Below are positions 7,502 through 15,872 of a stretch of DNA of 51,593 nt, one piece after another. The notes beneath the pieces were generated by a model. It was given only the letters and a program-made list of their open reading frames with translations. It searched no databases and was not told the DNA's origin. A program made the translations under genes and the position numbers. The stretch is from Planctomycetota bacterium (GTDB taxonomy: Bacteria; Planctomycetota; Phycisphaerae; Sedimentisphaerales; Anaerobacaceae): NCBI GenBank assembly GCA_025459125.1, contig JALORE010000005.1, forward strand, positions 1-51,593, written 5' to 3'. Position 1 is the first letter of the stretch. Every line of letters starts with the position of its first letter.

Positions 7502-8146
7502 TTATTCTGCACGATCGGTGCGTCCTCTCTCAGCGCCGGAGGCCTGGCCCCGGGTCGCCTCGGCCTGCGCGTACCTCTTCTCGTAGATGCCCTGGCGTCC
7601 CAGGACGCCCGCGCACGTAGCCAGAAGGATGCGTGCGTCCAGTCTCAGACCGGCTTGTTCCACGTAGCGCACGTCCAGCTCCAGTTTTTCTTCCCGCGTT
7701 AAAGCCCCCCTGCCGGAGACTTGTGCCAGTCCCGTCAAGCCGGGCTTGGCGAGCAGGCGTTTCCTCTGCCGTTCGTCCCATTCGGCCATTTGCGCCACGT
7801 ACAGCGGCCGGGGTCCGACGAGACTCATGTCGCCTTTGAGTATGTTAACGAGTTGCGGCAGTTCATCCAAGGAGTATTCCCGCAGGCATCGGCCGACCCG
7901 GGTCAGGCGGGGGTCGGCGCCGGATTTTGGACTGGGCCCGAAGGGGTCCGTCTCCTGCCGCATGGTGCGGAACTTGTAGAGCCCAAAAGGCCGGCCGTTC
8001 TTGCCGGCGCGCTGCTGCCGGAAGAGCGCCGGTCCGCGGCTCGTGAGCCGGATCGCGACCGCGATCCCAATCAGCAGCGGGGAGAACAAGACCAGCATCA
8101 GCCCGGAGACGGACAGATCGAACAGTCTCTTGAGGAAGAGGAACAT
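7502..8146 (-). CDS. Priming undecaprenyl-phosphate sugar-phosphate transferase
   Basis: This 214-residue protein belongs to the small bacterial sugar transferase family (PglC/WcaJ C-terminal type). Such enzymes move a sugar phosphate from a nucleotide sugar to undecaprenyl phosphate, starting repeat-unit synthesis at the inner membrane. The N-terminal re-entrant membrane helix (about 8-33) is followed by PALFRQQRAGKNGRPF, LYKFRTM and SLDELPQLVNILKGDMSLVG, where the Asp-Glu pair (94-95) is the catalytic dyad. It ends in PRPLY and a Lys/Arg-rich tail. I chose the ATG at 8146 because family members start at such a MFLFLKRLFD segment, although no strong ribosome site is visible. The donor sugar cannot be told. 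Confidence 0.9.
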   Translation of the reverse strand: MFLFLKRLFDLSVSGLMLVLFSPLLIGIAVAIRLTSRGPALFRQQRAGKNGRPFGLYKFRTMRQETDPFGPSPKSGADPRLTRVGRCLREYSLDELPQLVNILKGDMSLVGPRPLYVAQMAEWDERQRKRLLAKPGLTGLAQVSGRGALTREEKLELDVRYVEQAGLRLDARILLATCAGVLGRQGIYEKRYAQAEATRGQASGAERGRTDRAE

Positions 8147-8223
8147 CGTACGGCCGGCGAGCACGGTCAAACGAGCCAGGTTCGTCCCAAGTCCTTGAGG
8201 AAGACCATCGGCAAGGCCTCCAG

Positions 8224-8240
8224 CTTTGACGATGCCACCC
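8224..8240. repeat. Half copy of the GGGTGGCA hairpin family
   Basis: The string ending TTGACGATGCCACCC matches the right arm of the elements at 10845-10932 and 24630-24726. A matching left arm is not clear here, so this is a partial copy between the sugar transferase and aminotransferase genes. Confidence 0.55.
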
Positions 8241-8309
8241 ATGATTCCAGTTGGGACACTGCTACCCGGAGCAGCGTCTGCGGGAGTGGACGCGTGCGTA
8301 CGCGAGCGC

Positions 8310-9410
8310 TCAGCCCAGGAACTGGAGGATCGCGTCGACGACCGCATCCTGCATGGCGCGGGTCAGCTCCGGATAAACCGGCAGGGCGAGGATCTCATCG
8401 GCGGCCTTCTCGGCCGCCGGGAAATCGCCGCGGCTGTAACCCAGGTAGGTGAAACACTCCTGCAGATGGGCCGGCACCGGGTAGTAGATCTCGCAGCCGA
8501 TCTTGTTGGCCTTGAGATGGGCGACAAGCTCGTCGCGCCGGGGCACGCGGATGCAGTACTGGTTGTAGATCGTCTGGCAATCGGGGCTGATGCAGGGCGT
8601 CTGCACCGCCGTGCCGGCGAACCGCTCGTTGTAGTAGGCGGCATTCCGCCGGCGGGCCTCGGACCAGTCATTCAGGTGTGGCAGCTTCACGAGCAACGCG
8701 ACCGCCTGAATCGGGTCGAGCCGGAAGTTGGCGCCGATGAATTTGTGGTAGTACTTCGGCTCGGCGCCGTGATTGCGCAGGAGCAGCAGACGTTGGTAGA
8801 GGGCCTCGTCGTTGGTGACGACCATGCCGCCGTCGCCGATGCCGCCGAGGTTCTTGCTCGGGAAGAAGCTGAAGCACCCGGCCTTGCCGATGCTACCGGC
8901 CTTGCGGCCTTTGTAGGTACTCGTGATCGACTGGGCCGCGTCCTCGATAACCGCCAGCTTGTACCGGCGGGCCACCGCCATGATCGGGTCCATGTCAGCC
9001 ATCTGGCCGAACAGGTGCACCGGGATGATCGCCTTCGTGCGCCGCGTCACCGCCACTTCGATCTGGTTCGGATCGATGTTGTACGTCCTGGGATCGATAT
9101 CGACCAGGACCGGCTTGGCGCCGGCGCGTGCGATGCAGCCGACCGTCGCGAAGAAGGTGAACGGCGTCGTGATGACCTCGTCACCCGCCTCCACGCCCAG
9201 GCTCATCAGGCAATTCAGGAGGGCATCGGTCCCGCTGGAGACACCGACACCGAACCTGCAGTCGCTGGCCGCGGCGATCTTCTGCTCCAACTCGAGCACC
9301 TTGGGCCCGCCGATGCAGACCTGCGAGTCCAGCACCTCGGAAATCCCGGCCAGCACCTGCTCCTTGATCGTCGCGTACTGCGCCCTCAAATCCAACAATG
9401 GTACTTCCAT
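8310..9410 (-). CDS. DegT/DnrJ/EryC1/StrS-family sugar aminotransferase
   Basis: This 366-residue PLP enzyme transfers an amino group, usually from glutamate, to a keto-sugar nucleotide. Diagnostic blocks are VPLLDLRAQY at the start, SSGTDALLNCLMSLG, DEVITTPFTFFATV, VIEDAAQS and FFPSKNLGGIGDGG with the Schiff-base Lys186. The pattern is closest to aminotransferases acting at C3 of UDP-2-acetamido-3-keto-uronic acids (WbpE/WlbC type), which would fit the epimerase and dehydrogenase genes in this locus, but that substrate is inferred. The start at 9410 is set by GGAAGGA upstream. A repeat element separates it from the glycosyltransferase before it. Confidence 0.9.
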   Translation of the reverse strand: MEVPLLDLRAQYATIKEQVLAGISEVLDSQVCIGGPKVLELEQKIAAASDCRFGVGVSSGTDALLNCLMSLGVEAGDEVITTPFTFFATVGCIARAGAKPVLVDIDPRTYNIDPNQIEVAVTRRTKAIIPVHLFGQMADMDPIMAVARRYKLAVIEDAAQSITSTYKGRKAGSIGKAGCFSFFPSKNLGGIGDGGMVVTNDEALYQRLLLLRNHGAEPKYYHKFIGANFRLDPIQAVALLVKLPHLNDWSEARRRNAAYYNERFAGTAVQTPCISPDCQTIYNQYCIRVPRRDELVAHLKANKIGCEIYYPVPAHLQECFTYLGYSRGDFPAAEKAADEILALPVYPELTRAMQDAVVDAILQFLG

Positions 9411-9456
9411 GTTCCGTCCTTCCGGTTGTCCCGGTTCTGACTGCCTCATGCATCCG

Positions 9457-9513
9457 TGAGTAGTGACATCGTGAGGCGCTATCTGGATAGGCTCTCACGA
9501 GCACGCTCCGAAC
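9457..9513. repeat. GTAGTG...CACTAC dispersed palindromic element, diverged copy
   Basis: GTAGTGACATCG, then GAGGCGCTAT and GGCTCTCACGAGCACGCTCC, align with the elements at 15805-15860 and 46056-46110. The right end is diverged (CGCTCCGAAC). It lies between the aminotransferase and the GT4 gene. Confidence 0.6.
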
Positions 9514-9558
9514 GGGCCCCATCACCGCCGGGCGATCTTGGCCGCTGGCACCGGCGGA

Positions 9559-10809
9559 TCAGGTCGCTACCCTACCTCTCTTTACAGCGTTTAGCAATAC
9601 TTCTTCGAGTTGGGCGGCCAGCACGCGGCGGTCGAATTGCCGCTGGGCCAGGGCGCGGGCGTTCTCGCCCATCTGTCGGCAGCGGGTCGGATCGCTCGAC
9701 AGCTCTTCCAGGGCATCGGCCAGCGTCTCCGGGCGCTGCGGATCGACGTACCGGCCGCAGCGGTTCTGCTCGATCGTCTCCCCCAGCCAGCCGGGAACGT
9801 TGATCAGGACGGGCTTGCCCGCCGCCAGGGCGTCGAACATCTTGTTGGGGGACCAGGTGTGCTCCCGGGCGGCCCGGTAGATCGTCAGGCAGACGTCGCA
9901 GCCGGCCACGATCCGCGCCACCTCCTCCTTGTCCGGCACGAGCGGGCTGAAGACCACGTTGGCCAGCCCATAGCTTCGCGCGAGGTCTTCGAGGTCCCGT
10001 CGCTTGCCGCCGTCGCCGTGGAGCACGAACACAATGTCATGGTTGCCTCGTGCCGCGAGAATCCGGGCCGCCTCGATCGCATATTCCAAGCCGTTGGCCA
10101 GGCCCATGGCGCCGAAATAGACGGCCGCGAAGCGCCGACCCAAACCCAGCCGCTGGCGCGCGGCGCTTCCGTCGAGGCCGGGGCGGAACAAGTCCAGGTC
10201 GCTGGCGTTGGGGATGACCGTGACTTTCCCGGCGGGCACGCCCGTCCGGACGATCCCCTCCTTCATGCCCGGCGACAGGGCCACGAGGTGATCGGCGCCG
10301 CGGTAGATGCGCTGCGCCATCCGCCGCAGCCACCAGATCGCCAGCGGATGGGTCAGGGCGCCCACGTTGAGGAGCGCCTCCGGCCACAGGTCGCGGACCT
10401 CGAACACCAGAGGCACGTGGAAGCAGCGGCTCAGCTCCAGGCCGGCCAGACCCACCGTCAGAGGGGTGTGTGTGGCGAAGACAACGTCGGGCGCCCCGAG
10501 GCCTTTGCCCGCCTGCGCGGCCGCGCGCGCGAATCGATGGAACTGGAGCATCCGCCGCCAGCCGCTCATGCCCGTACCGACGTACGGGTCATTATACGCG
10601 GCCGCCACGGAAATCACGCGGATGCCGTCAACCTCGTATTCGCAGCAGGGCTCTTTTCGGCAGACCGGAAATTCGCGGTTGGCCAGGCCCGAAGTGATCA
10701 TGGTCACTTCGTGTCCCTGTCCCGCCAGGTAGCGGCCGAACTCGTAAGAGCGCGTCCCGGTTCTGCCTTGGCGCGAGGCGAAGTATTGATGGATATACAG
10801 GACCCGCGT
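9559..10809 (-). CDS. GT4-family glycosyltransferase with an apparent ACG start
   Basis: This GT-B glycosyltransferase resembles WbuB-type enzymes that add a sugar to a lipid-linked acceptor at the inner membrane. Visible blocks are HEVTMITSG, FEVRDLWPE, KVTVIPNASD, YFGAMGLANGLEY and SPNKMFDALAAGKPVLI. The first family-typical strand, RVLYIHQYFASRQGRTGTRS, lies upstream of any usual start codon. Its first codon, where homologues have ATG, is ACG at 10809-10807, and GGAG sits about seven bases before it. An in-frame TAG lies a few codons further up. The nearest GTG is at 10707 and would remove 34 residues of the nucleotide-fold core. Either ACG is used or there is a point change or sequencing error. 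Confidence 0.8.
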   Translation of the reverse strand, partial: TRVLYIHQYFASRQGRTGTRSYEFGRYLAGQGHEVTMITSGLANREFPVCRKEPCCEYEVDGIRVISVAAAYNDPYVGTGMSGWRRMLQFHRFARAAAQAGKGLGAPDVVFATHTPLTVGLAGLELSRCFHVPLVFEVRDLWPEALLNVGALTHPLAIWWLRRMAQRIYRGADHLVALSPGMKEGIVRTGVPAGKVTVIPNASDLDLFRPGLDGSAARQRLGLGRRFAAVYFGAMGLANGLEYAIEAARILAARGNHDIVFVLHGDGGKRRDLEDLARSYGLANVVFSPLVPDKEEVARIVAGCDVCLTIYRAAREHTWSPNKMFDALAAGKPVLINVPGWLGETIEQNRCGRYVDPQRPETLADALEELSSDPTRCRQMGENARALAQRQFDRRVLAAQLEEVLLNAVKRGRVAT

Positions 10810-10810
10810 G

Positions 10811-10993
10811 CTACTACTCCGTCCAGCCTAAAACGGTGGGTTCCGGGTGGCATCGTCAAGCGGAGCTTGGCGATGGCTGATTGCCTGTGCCCTGGACCGG
10901 CGCCAAGGCCTGCGGCCTTGACGATGCCACCCGATACCACGGATTCGCACCCCTTCGGCGTATACTGTCTTCGCTTGGACGGAGCACTACCAG
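10811..10993. repeat. Repeat element with inverted ends CTCCGTCCA, copy 1
   Basis: The element starts TACTACTCCGTCCA and ends with the near-inverse TTGGACGGAGCACTAC. Inside, GGGTGGCATCGTCAAG (10845-10860) pairs perfectly with 10917-10932. A homologous copy lies at 24592-24740. The left edge abuts the ACG start of the GT4 gene and supplies its ribosome-binding-like GGAG; the right edge overlaps the 3' end of the AlgD-like gene. Confidence 0.7.
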
Positions 10994-12297
10994 TAGAGCC
11001 CTTCGTAGCCGGGAGTACTGGCGGGCACGTCCTCGATCCCTGCGGCATCCAGGACACGAATGCCTGCCCCTGTCCAAGCCAGAACACGCTGGGCGTCGAC
11101 GGTGCCGTGATTCACGAGGATCAGGTCCGCGGCCGCCAGCTCGTCCAGGGACCCGACCAGCAACTCTTCCAAGTGGCGCAGCGCCTTCTGGACCTGTTCC
11201 TTGTTGCTGCCGATCAGCCGCGCCGGCTGCACCACCGGGTCGTAGATCCGCAGCGCCACGCCTTCGCCGATCAGGGCCTTGGCGATGCGGACGTAAGGAC
11301 TCTCCCGCATGTCGTCCGTGTGGGTCTTGAACGCCAGACCGACCATGCCCACCGTCGCCGGCCGGTACGCGAGAATCCGGCGCACCATGCTCTCGATCTG
11401 CACTTCGTTGCTTTCCAGGACCTTCTCCAGCATGGGAAGGCGCAGGGACCGCAGCGCCGCGAGACGCGCGAGGGCGCGGAGATCCTTGGACAGGCATGAC
11501 CCGCCGAAAGCCGGTCCCGGCCGCAGGTACTTCGGGCTGATATTCAGCCGGGTATCCGCGCAGAAGACCTCCGCCACCTTGCGGGCGTCCAGTCCCGCCG
11601 AGCGGGCGACGGCCCCCATCTCGTTGGCAAACGTGATCTTCAGAGCGTGAAAGACATTATCCCAGTACTTGACCATCTCCGCCTCGCCCAGGCTCAGGCG
11701 GAACACGGGGGCATTCGTGCCGCGGTACAATTCCATCAGTCGCTCCGCGGCGCCGGGCCGGTCCTCCCCGACCACGATCCTGGGGGGGTGGAGGAAGTCC
11801 TCCACGCCGCTGCCCTCCCGCAGGAACTCCGGGTGAAAGACGACGTCGAGGTCCCGGCCCACCGTCAAGCCGGATTCGCGTTCGAGCAGCGGGATGACCT
11901 GCTCTTTCGTCGTGCCGGGCAGGCACGTGCTGCGCAGGACCAACAGCGGCCGCGTGGCGCTGCCGCGCAGCGCCCGGCCGATCTGCCGTACGACGGTCTG
12001 GACCGCGGCCAGCTTGATTGCGCCGTCGAGATCGCACGGTGTTCCCACGCAGATCCACACCAGGGCGCTGCCGGCCAGACTGTCCTGCGGGTCCGTTGTG
12101 ACCTGGAGGCGGCCGGCGCGCTGTCCCGCCGCGAGCAACGGCGCCACGCCGGGCTCCTGGACGGGCGAGCGGCCCTGCGCCAGGTCCGCGATCTTCGCCT
12201 GGACCGGGTCGATCCCGACGATCTCGTGGCCGTCCCGCAACAGACAGGCAACGCTGACCACCCCCACGTAGCCCATGCCGAAGATACTGATCTTCAT
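10987..12297 (-). CDS. AlgD-like nucleotide-sugar 6-dehydrogenase
   Basis: This 436-residue enzyme oxidises the C6 hydroxyl of a nucleotide sugar to a carboxylate with NAD. The Rossmann motif GMGYVGVVS (7-15) is followed by CVGTP, the LRSTCLPGTT loop, HPEFLREGS, EMVKYWDNVFHALKITFANE and FGGSCLSKDLRAL with catalytic Cys268. These blocks resemble GDP-mannose 6-dehydrogenase (AlgD) more than UDP-glucose dehydrogenase; UDP-ManNAc dehydrogenase remains possible because 2-epimerase genes lie just upstream. Its ATG overlaps the stop of the preceding epimerase gene in an ATGA, which implies coupled translation. Confidence 0.88.
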   Translation of the reverse strand: MKISIFGMGYVGVVSVACLLRDGHEIVGIDPVQAKIADLAQGRSPVQEPGVAPLLAAGQRAGRLQVTTDPQDSLAGSALVWICVGTPCDLDGAIKLAAVQTVVRQIGRALRGSATRPLLVLRSTCLPGTTKEQVIPLLERESGLTVGRDLDVVFHPEFLREGSGVEDFLHPPRIVVGEDRPGAAERLMELYRGTNAPVFRLSLGEAEMVKYWDNVFHALKITFANEMGAVARSAGLDARKVAEVFCADTRLNISPKYLRPGPAFGGSCLSKDLRALARLAALRSLRLPMLEKVLESNEVQIESMVRRILAYRPATVGMVGLAFKTHTDDMRESPYVRIAKALIGEGVALRIYDPVVQPARLIGSNKEQVQKALRHLEELLVGSLDELAAADLILVNHGTVDAQRVLAWTGAGIRVLDAAGIEDVPASTPGYEGLYW

Positions 12298-13472
12298 CGT
12301 TCCACGAACCACTGAAGGACGTTCACGATGCGTGCGGCGGCGTGGCCGGTGCCGTAATAGTCCGGTCGGGGCTTGTGCGCGAAGTCCTCGCGGAGGATGG
12401 CCTCGGTCGCGGCGAGGATCGCTTCGGTGCGCGCCCCGGCGAGGCGATTCCAGCCGATCTCCACCAGCTCCGTCCACTCCGTCTCCTCCCGGGCCACGAC
12501 ACAGGGCACCTTGAAGAAGTATGCCTCTTTCTGCACGCCGCCGGAATCCGTCAGCAGCAACCGGGCCTCGCTTTCCAGGGCGATCATCTCCACATAGGAC
12601 ACCGGGTCGCTCGTGATGATCCCCCGGGTGTCCAACAGCGCCGACAGATCGGCCTCCGCCAGCGCCTTTCTCGTGCGCGGGTGGATCGGGAAAAGGACTT
12701 TCAACCCGCTCCGGGCAATCTGCCGCAACGCTGCCAGGATGCTGCGGAGATTCTCCGACTCGTCGGTATTGCTGGCGCGGTGGATGGTCGTCAGGACATA
12801 CTCCTGCGGCCGCAGACCGTACCGGCCCAGGATCTGGGTCTTGCCCTGCCCTTCGCGGTCCAGTTGCACTTTCACTTCCCGGGCGAGATCGAGCATCACG
12901 TCCCCGACGTTGACCACGAGAGGCGTCTGACGCTGCTGTTCCGGGAACCACGATTCGTTGCCGGCGTCGGAATGCCCGGCCGGACCGATGTTCTGGAATC
13001 CCTCCCGTTTGAGATTCTGCACGGCGGTTTCCGTCGGGCAAAACAGCAGGTTCGAGCAATGGTCGGCGACGATCCGGTTGATCTCCTCGGGCATCTGCCG
13101 GTTGTAGCTGCGGAGCCCCGCCTCGACGTGGGCGACCGGGATGTGCAGCTTCACGGGCGCCAGTGCTCCGGCCAGGGTCGTGTTTGTATCGCCGTAGATG
13201 ACGACAATGTCCGGGTCTTCCTTGAGCAGCACGTCCTCGACGCCCGCGAGAATCCTTCCCGTTTGCTCACCGTGCCGGCCGGAGCCGATACCGAGGTAGT
13301 AGCTCGGCTGCGGCAGCTCCAGCTCCCGAAAGAAGACGTCGGACATGTTGGCGTCGTAGTGCTGTCCGGAGTGAACCAACAGCTCCTCGACGCCCGCGCG
13401 GCGCATCTGCCGCGAGACGACCGCCGCTTTGATGAACTGGGGCCGGGCCCCCACGATGGACAGAACTTTCAT
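12294..13472 (-). CDS. wecB: UDP-N-acetylglucosamine 2-epimerase with an internal insert
   Basis: The enzyme interconverts UDP-GlcNAc and UDP-ManNAc through elimination and re-addition of UDP. Family blocks are VGARPQFIKAA, VHSGQHYD, YGDTNTTLAG, HVEAGLRS, MPEEINR, TIHRASNTD, HPRTRKAL, LLTDSGGVQKEA and REETEWTELVE. Between KREGF and VGDVMLD (about 160-187) there are roughly 25 extra residues, GPAGHSDAGNESWFP and flanks, absent from the neighbouring paralogue. The gene starts four bases after that paralogue ends and overlaps the dehydrogenase, so the three form a tight set. Which of the two epimerases makes UDP-ManNAc, rather than another 2-epimer, is not clear. Confidence 0.9.
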   Translation of the reverse strand: MKVLSIVGARPQFIKAAVVSRQMRRAGVEELLVHSGQHYDANMSDVFFRELELPQPSYYLGIGSGRHGEQTGRILAGVEDVLLKEDPDIVVIYGDTNTTLAGALAPVKLHIPVAHVEAGLRSYNRQMPEEINRIVADHCSNLLFCPTETAVQNLKREGFQNIGPAGHSDAGNESWFPEQQRQTPLVVNVGDVMLDLAREVKVQLDREGQGKTQILGRYGLRPQEYVLTTIHRASNTDESENLRSILAALRQIARSGLKVLFPIHPRTRKALAEADLSALLDTRGIITSDPVSYVEMIALESEARLLLTDSGGVQKEAYFFKVPCVVAREETEWTELVEIGWNRLAGARTEAILAATEAILREDFAHKPRPDYYGTGHAAARIVNVLQWFVER

Positions 13473-13476
13473 GCGC

Positions 13477-14580
13477 TCAGTGCCTCTTGCCTGGGAACTC
13501 CAGAAGGACCCGGGTGATCCGCTCGGCCGTGTGGCCGTCCCACAGATCGGGGATGCGGCCTTCTTTCCACCGCCCCGCGAGAATACGGGTGGATTGCGCC
13601 TCGATACCGTTCATGTCCGCCAGCTCGTTGGTCCCCTCGGTGATCGTGACGGGCCGTTCTGTGTTCGGCCGCAGCGTCAGGCAGGGCAGGCCCAGGTACG
13701 TCGCCTCCTCCTGAATGCCGCCGGAATCGGTCACGATGAAACGCGCGTTGTTTTCCAGCGTGAGGAACTCGCGATACCGCACTGGCTCGACGATCTGGAA
13801 CGCGTCATGGAAGGAGGCCTCAATGCCGAACGCCTCGATATTCTTCCGCGTCCGCGGATGCACGGGGAAGACCACCGGGATCTGGCTCGACAACCGGTTG
13901 AGATACCGCAGGATCTGCTCCAGGCCGTCCCGCTCATCCACGTTCGACGGCCGGTGCAGCGTCACCAGCACATAGTTGCGCCGGCCCAGGCCGAAGCGCT
14001 GGACGATCTGCGCTTGCTGGTCCGCGTCGATCCGGTTCAGGATGCTGATCAGCGAGTCGATCATGATGTTGCCGACGCGGTGAATCTTGTCCGGCGCGAC
14101 CCCTTCCCGCCGCAGGTTCTCATCGCCGTCGGGCGAGGGCGTGAAGAGCAGGTCCGACACGGTGTCCGTCACGCGGCGGTTGATTTCCTCCGGCATCGTC
14201 TCGTCAAAGCTGCGCAGGCCTGCCTCGACGTGGGCGACCGGGATCAGCAGCTTCTTGGCCGTCAGACTGCAGGCGAGCGTCGAGTTCACGTCGCCGAAAA
14301 CGACCACGAGGTCGGGCTTCTCCGTGAGCAGCACCGTCTCGAATTCCACCATGATCCGCGCCGTCTGCTCCGCGTGGGAGCCGGAGCCGGTGCCGAGAAA
14401 ATGATGGGGCTGCGGCAGCGCCAGGTCTTCGAAGAACGCCTGCGACATGACGTAGTCATAGTGTTGACCGGTATGGACGATCAGGGGCTCCAAGGGCGGA
14501 GCCTTGACCATCGCGAAATAGAGCGGCGCCATCTTCATGAAGTTCGGTCGGGCCCCGACGATTAAGAGTACTTTGGCCAC
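13477..14580 (-). CDS. wecB: UDP-N-acetylglucosamine 2-epimerase, second paralogue
   Basis: This 367-residue paralogue has the full family pattern: VGARPNFMKMAPL, HTGQHYDYVMS, FGDVNSTLACSL, HVEAGLRSFD, MPEEINRRVTD, VGNIMIDSL, TLHRPSNVDE, HPRTRKNIEAFG, VTDSGGIQEEATYLGLPC and RPNTERPVTITEGTN. It lacks the insert seen in the following copy. I chose the GTG at 14580 because AAGGAG lies nine bases upstream and the protein then starts at AKVLLIVGARPN. It is followed after four bases by the other epimerase. Keeping two 2-epimerases in tandem suggests different substrates, for example UDP-GlcNAc and UDP-GlcNAc3NAcA, which would suit the DegT enzyme nearby; this is inference. Confidence 0.92.
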   Translation of the reverse strand: MAKVLLIVGARPNFMKMAPLYFAMVKAPPLEPLIVHTGQHYDYVMSQAFFEDLALPQPHHFLGTGSGSHAEQTARIMVEFETVLLTEKPDLVVVFGDVNSTLACSLTAKKLLIPVAHVEAGLRSFDETMPEEINRRVTDTVSDLLFTPSPDGDENLRREGVAPDKIHRVGNIMIDSLISILNRIDADQQAQIVQRFGLGRRNYVLVTLHRPSNVDERDGLEQILRYLNRLSSQIPVVFPVHPRTRKNIEAFGIEASFHDAFQIVEPVRYREFLTLENNARFIVTDSGGIQEEATYLGLPCLTLRPNTERPVTITEGTNELADMNGIEAQSTRILAGRWKEGRIPDLWDGHTAERITRVLLEFPGKRH

Positions 14581-14611
14581 GTCAATGATCTCCTTGCATC
14601 TGGCCACGCGA

Positions 14612-15754
14612 CTACTGCAGGACTTCCTCATAGATGCGCAGGAGTCGCTGGCTTTCCTTTTCCCAGTTGTACGTCTTGAGCACGGCCTGCCGGCCGTTTT
14701 CACCCATCTGCCGGGCCTCCTGTGGGTGCTCGATCAAATACGCCATCGCGCCGGCGATCTTCTCGGGCCGGGCGGGATCGACCAGCAGGCCGCAATGACT
14801 CGATTCCACCACGTCCTGATAGAGCGGAAAACTCGAGGCTACCACCGGCAGGCCCCCCAGCATATAGTCGAACAGCTTGTTCGGCAAGCAGCTTGTGTTG
14901 TTCGCGTACGGCAGATAGGTGATGATCCCCATCGACGCCTGGGCGGAGAACCGCTCCTTCTCCTGGTAGGGCACCCAGGCGATGAACTTGACCTTCGTTT
15001 CCACGCCCAGTTTCTTCGCCAAGTCGCGCAGCTCCTGCTCGAACGATGCCGGCCGGCTCGATCCGACCAGATCGAGCTCCCAACTCGGATGCTTCTGCGC
15101 GACGAGGGCAAACGCCTCAATGACCTCGACCAGTCCGCGAATGCGCGCCATGGCGCCGAGGTAGATGATCCGGTCCTGGGGCTGCCGCGTGAACGTCCTG
15201 GATAGTTGAAAGATGGGGTAGTTCTCCACCGGTCCCGAGCGCACCTTCATGCTCCGGTAGCGCTGCCCGACGAACGGCGTGGTATAGATCACGTAATCGA
15301 AGAACCGCACGACCGTTCGCTCGAAACGGTCAAACGATAAGCTGACGATCCGCCGGAGTGGCTTGGGGAGGTAGAACTTGTCCAGAATGCTGTTGGGATA
15401 GTGCTCGTGGACATCCCAGATCACCCGCTTGCCGCGCCGTTTCAGGAGCAGACCGACGAGCATCAGCTCCGGATCGTGGAAGTGGTAGACATCCGCGTTC
15501 TCTCGCACCGCCAGGCGATAGGCCCGCCACAGGACTTTCGTCATGCGGTGGAGGCGGTTTCTCGGCTCCGGCAGCGGCACGACACGCACGCCGTCCACGG
15601 TCTCGGCCTTGTTGTGCCGGGCGATGAGCACGACTTCGTAGCCGGCCCGGGCCAGGCTCTTGGCCGCCCGGTGGAAGATCCGCCCATCGAACGGCAGATG
15701 CACCGAGGTCATCATGCAGACCTTGGCCCGAGGTTGTCTCTGCGTGTCGTCCAT
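14612..15754 (-). CDS. GT4-family glycosyltransferase
   Basis: This 380-residue GT-B enzyme probably adds one sugar to the lipid-linked repeat unit at the cytoplasmic face of the membrane. The N-terminal domain has MTSVHLPFDGRIFHRAAKSL, VYHFHDPELMLVGLLL and WDVHEHYPNS; the C-terminal nucleotide-binding domain has IIYLGAMARIRGLVEVIEA, LDLVGSS, NKLFDYMLGGLPVVAS and GLLVDPA. The usual EX7E motif is replaced by the NKLFDYM type. The gene is 31 bases from the first epimerase gene. Donor and acceptor are not predictable. Confidence 0.88.
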   Translation of the reverse strand: MDDTQRQPRAKVCMMTSVHLPFDGRIFHRAAKSLARAGYEVVLIARHNKAETVDGVRVVPLPEPRNRLHRMTKVLWRAYRLAVRENADVYHFHDPELMLVGLLLKRRGKRVIWDVHEHYPNSILDKFYLPKPLRRIVSLSFDRFERTVVRFFDYVIYTTPFVGQRYRSMKVRSGPVENYPIFQLSRTFTRQPQDRIIYLGAMARIRGLVEVIEAFALVAQKHPSWELDLVGSSRPASFEQELRDLAKKLGVETKVKFIAWVPYQEKERFSAQASMGIITYLPYANNTSCLPNKLFDYMLGGLPVVASSFPLYQDVVESSHCGLLVDPARPEKIAGAMAYLIEHPQEARQMGENGRQAVLKTYNWEKESQRLLRIYEEVLQ

Positions 15755-15804
15755 CCCGTTCCGTCGTATTCCAGCTACTCCCGAATGCCGGGTGACGCTG
15801 GTTT

Positions 15805-15860
15805 GTAGTGACGCCGTAAGGCATTACCGTCTATGCCCTTACGGGCACACCACGAACCAG
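15805..15860. repeat. GTAGTG...CACTAC dispersed palindromic element
   Basis: GTAGTGACGCCG, then AGGC, then TATGCCCTTACGGGCACACC and ACGAACCA. It has terminal inverted sequences and an internal GCCC/GGGC palindrome. Related copies lie at 9457-9513, 43033-43064, 45111-45136 (inverted) and 46056-46110. Confidence 0.75.
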
Positions 15861-15872
15861 TGCCTTCGGCCC

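Noticed and set aside
4741..7620. 959-codon plus-strand open frame opposite the SagB-like/DJ-1-like and TIGR03790 genes
   Set aside because: Composition is typical of an antisense shadow in GC-rich DNA. It spans two genes and their gap and has no recognisable domain.
11001..13059. A 690-codon frame fusing an epimerase-like N-terminus to the AlgD-like dehydrogenase
   Set aside because: Its first third is a frame shadow of the wecB gene. The dehydrogenase begins at the ATG at 12297, which overlaps the wecB stop.
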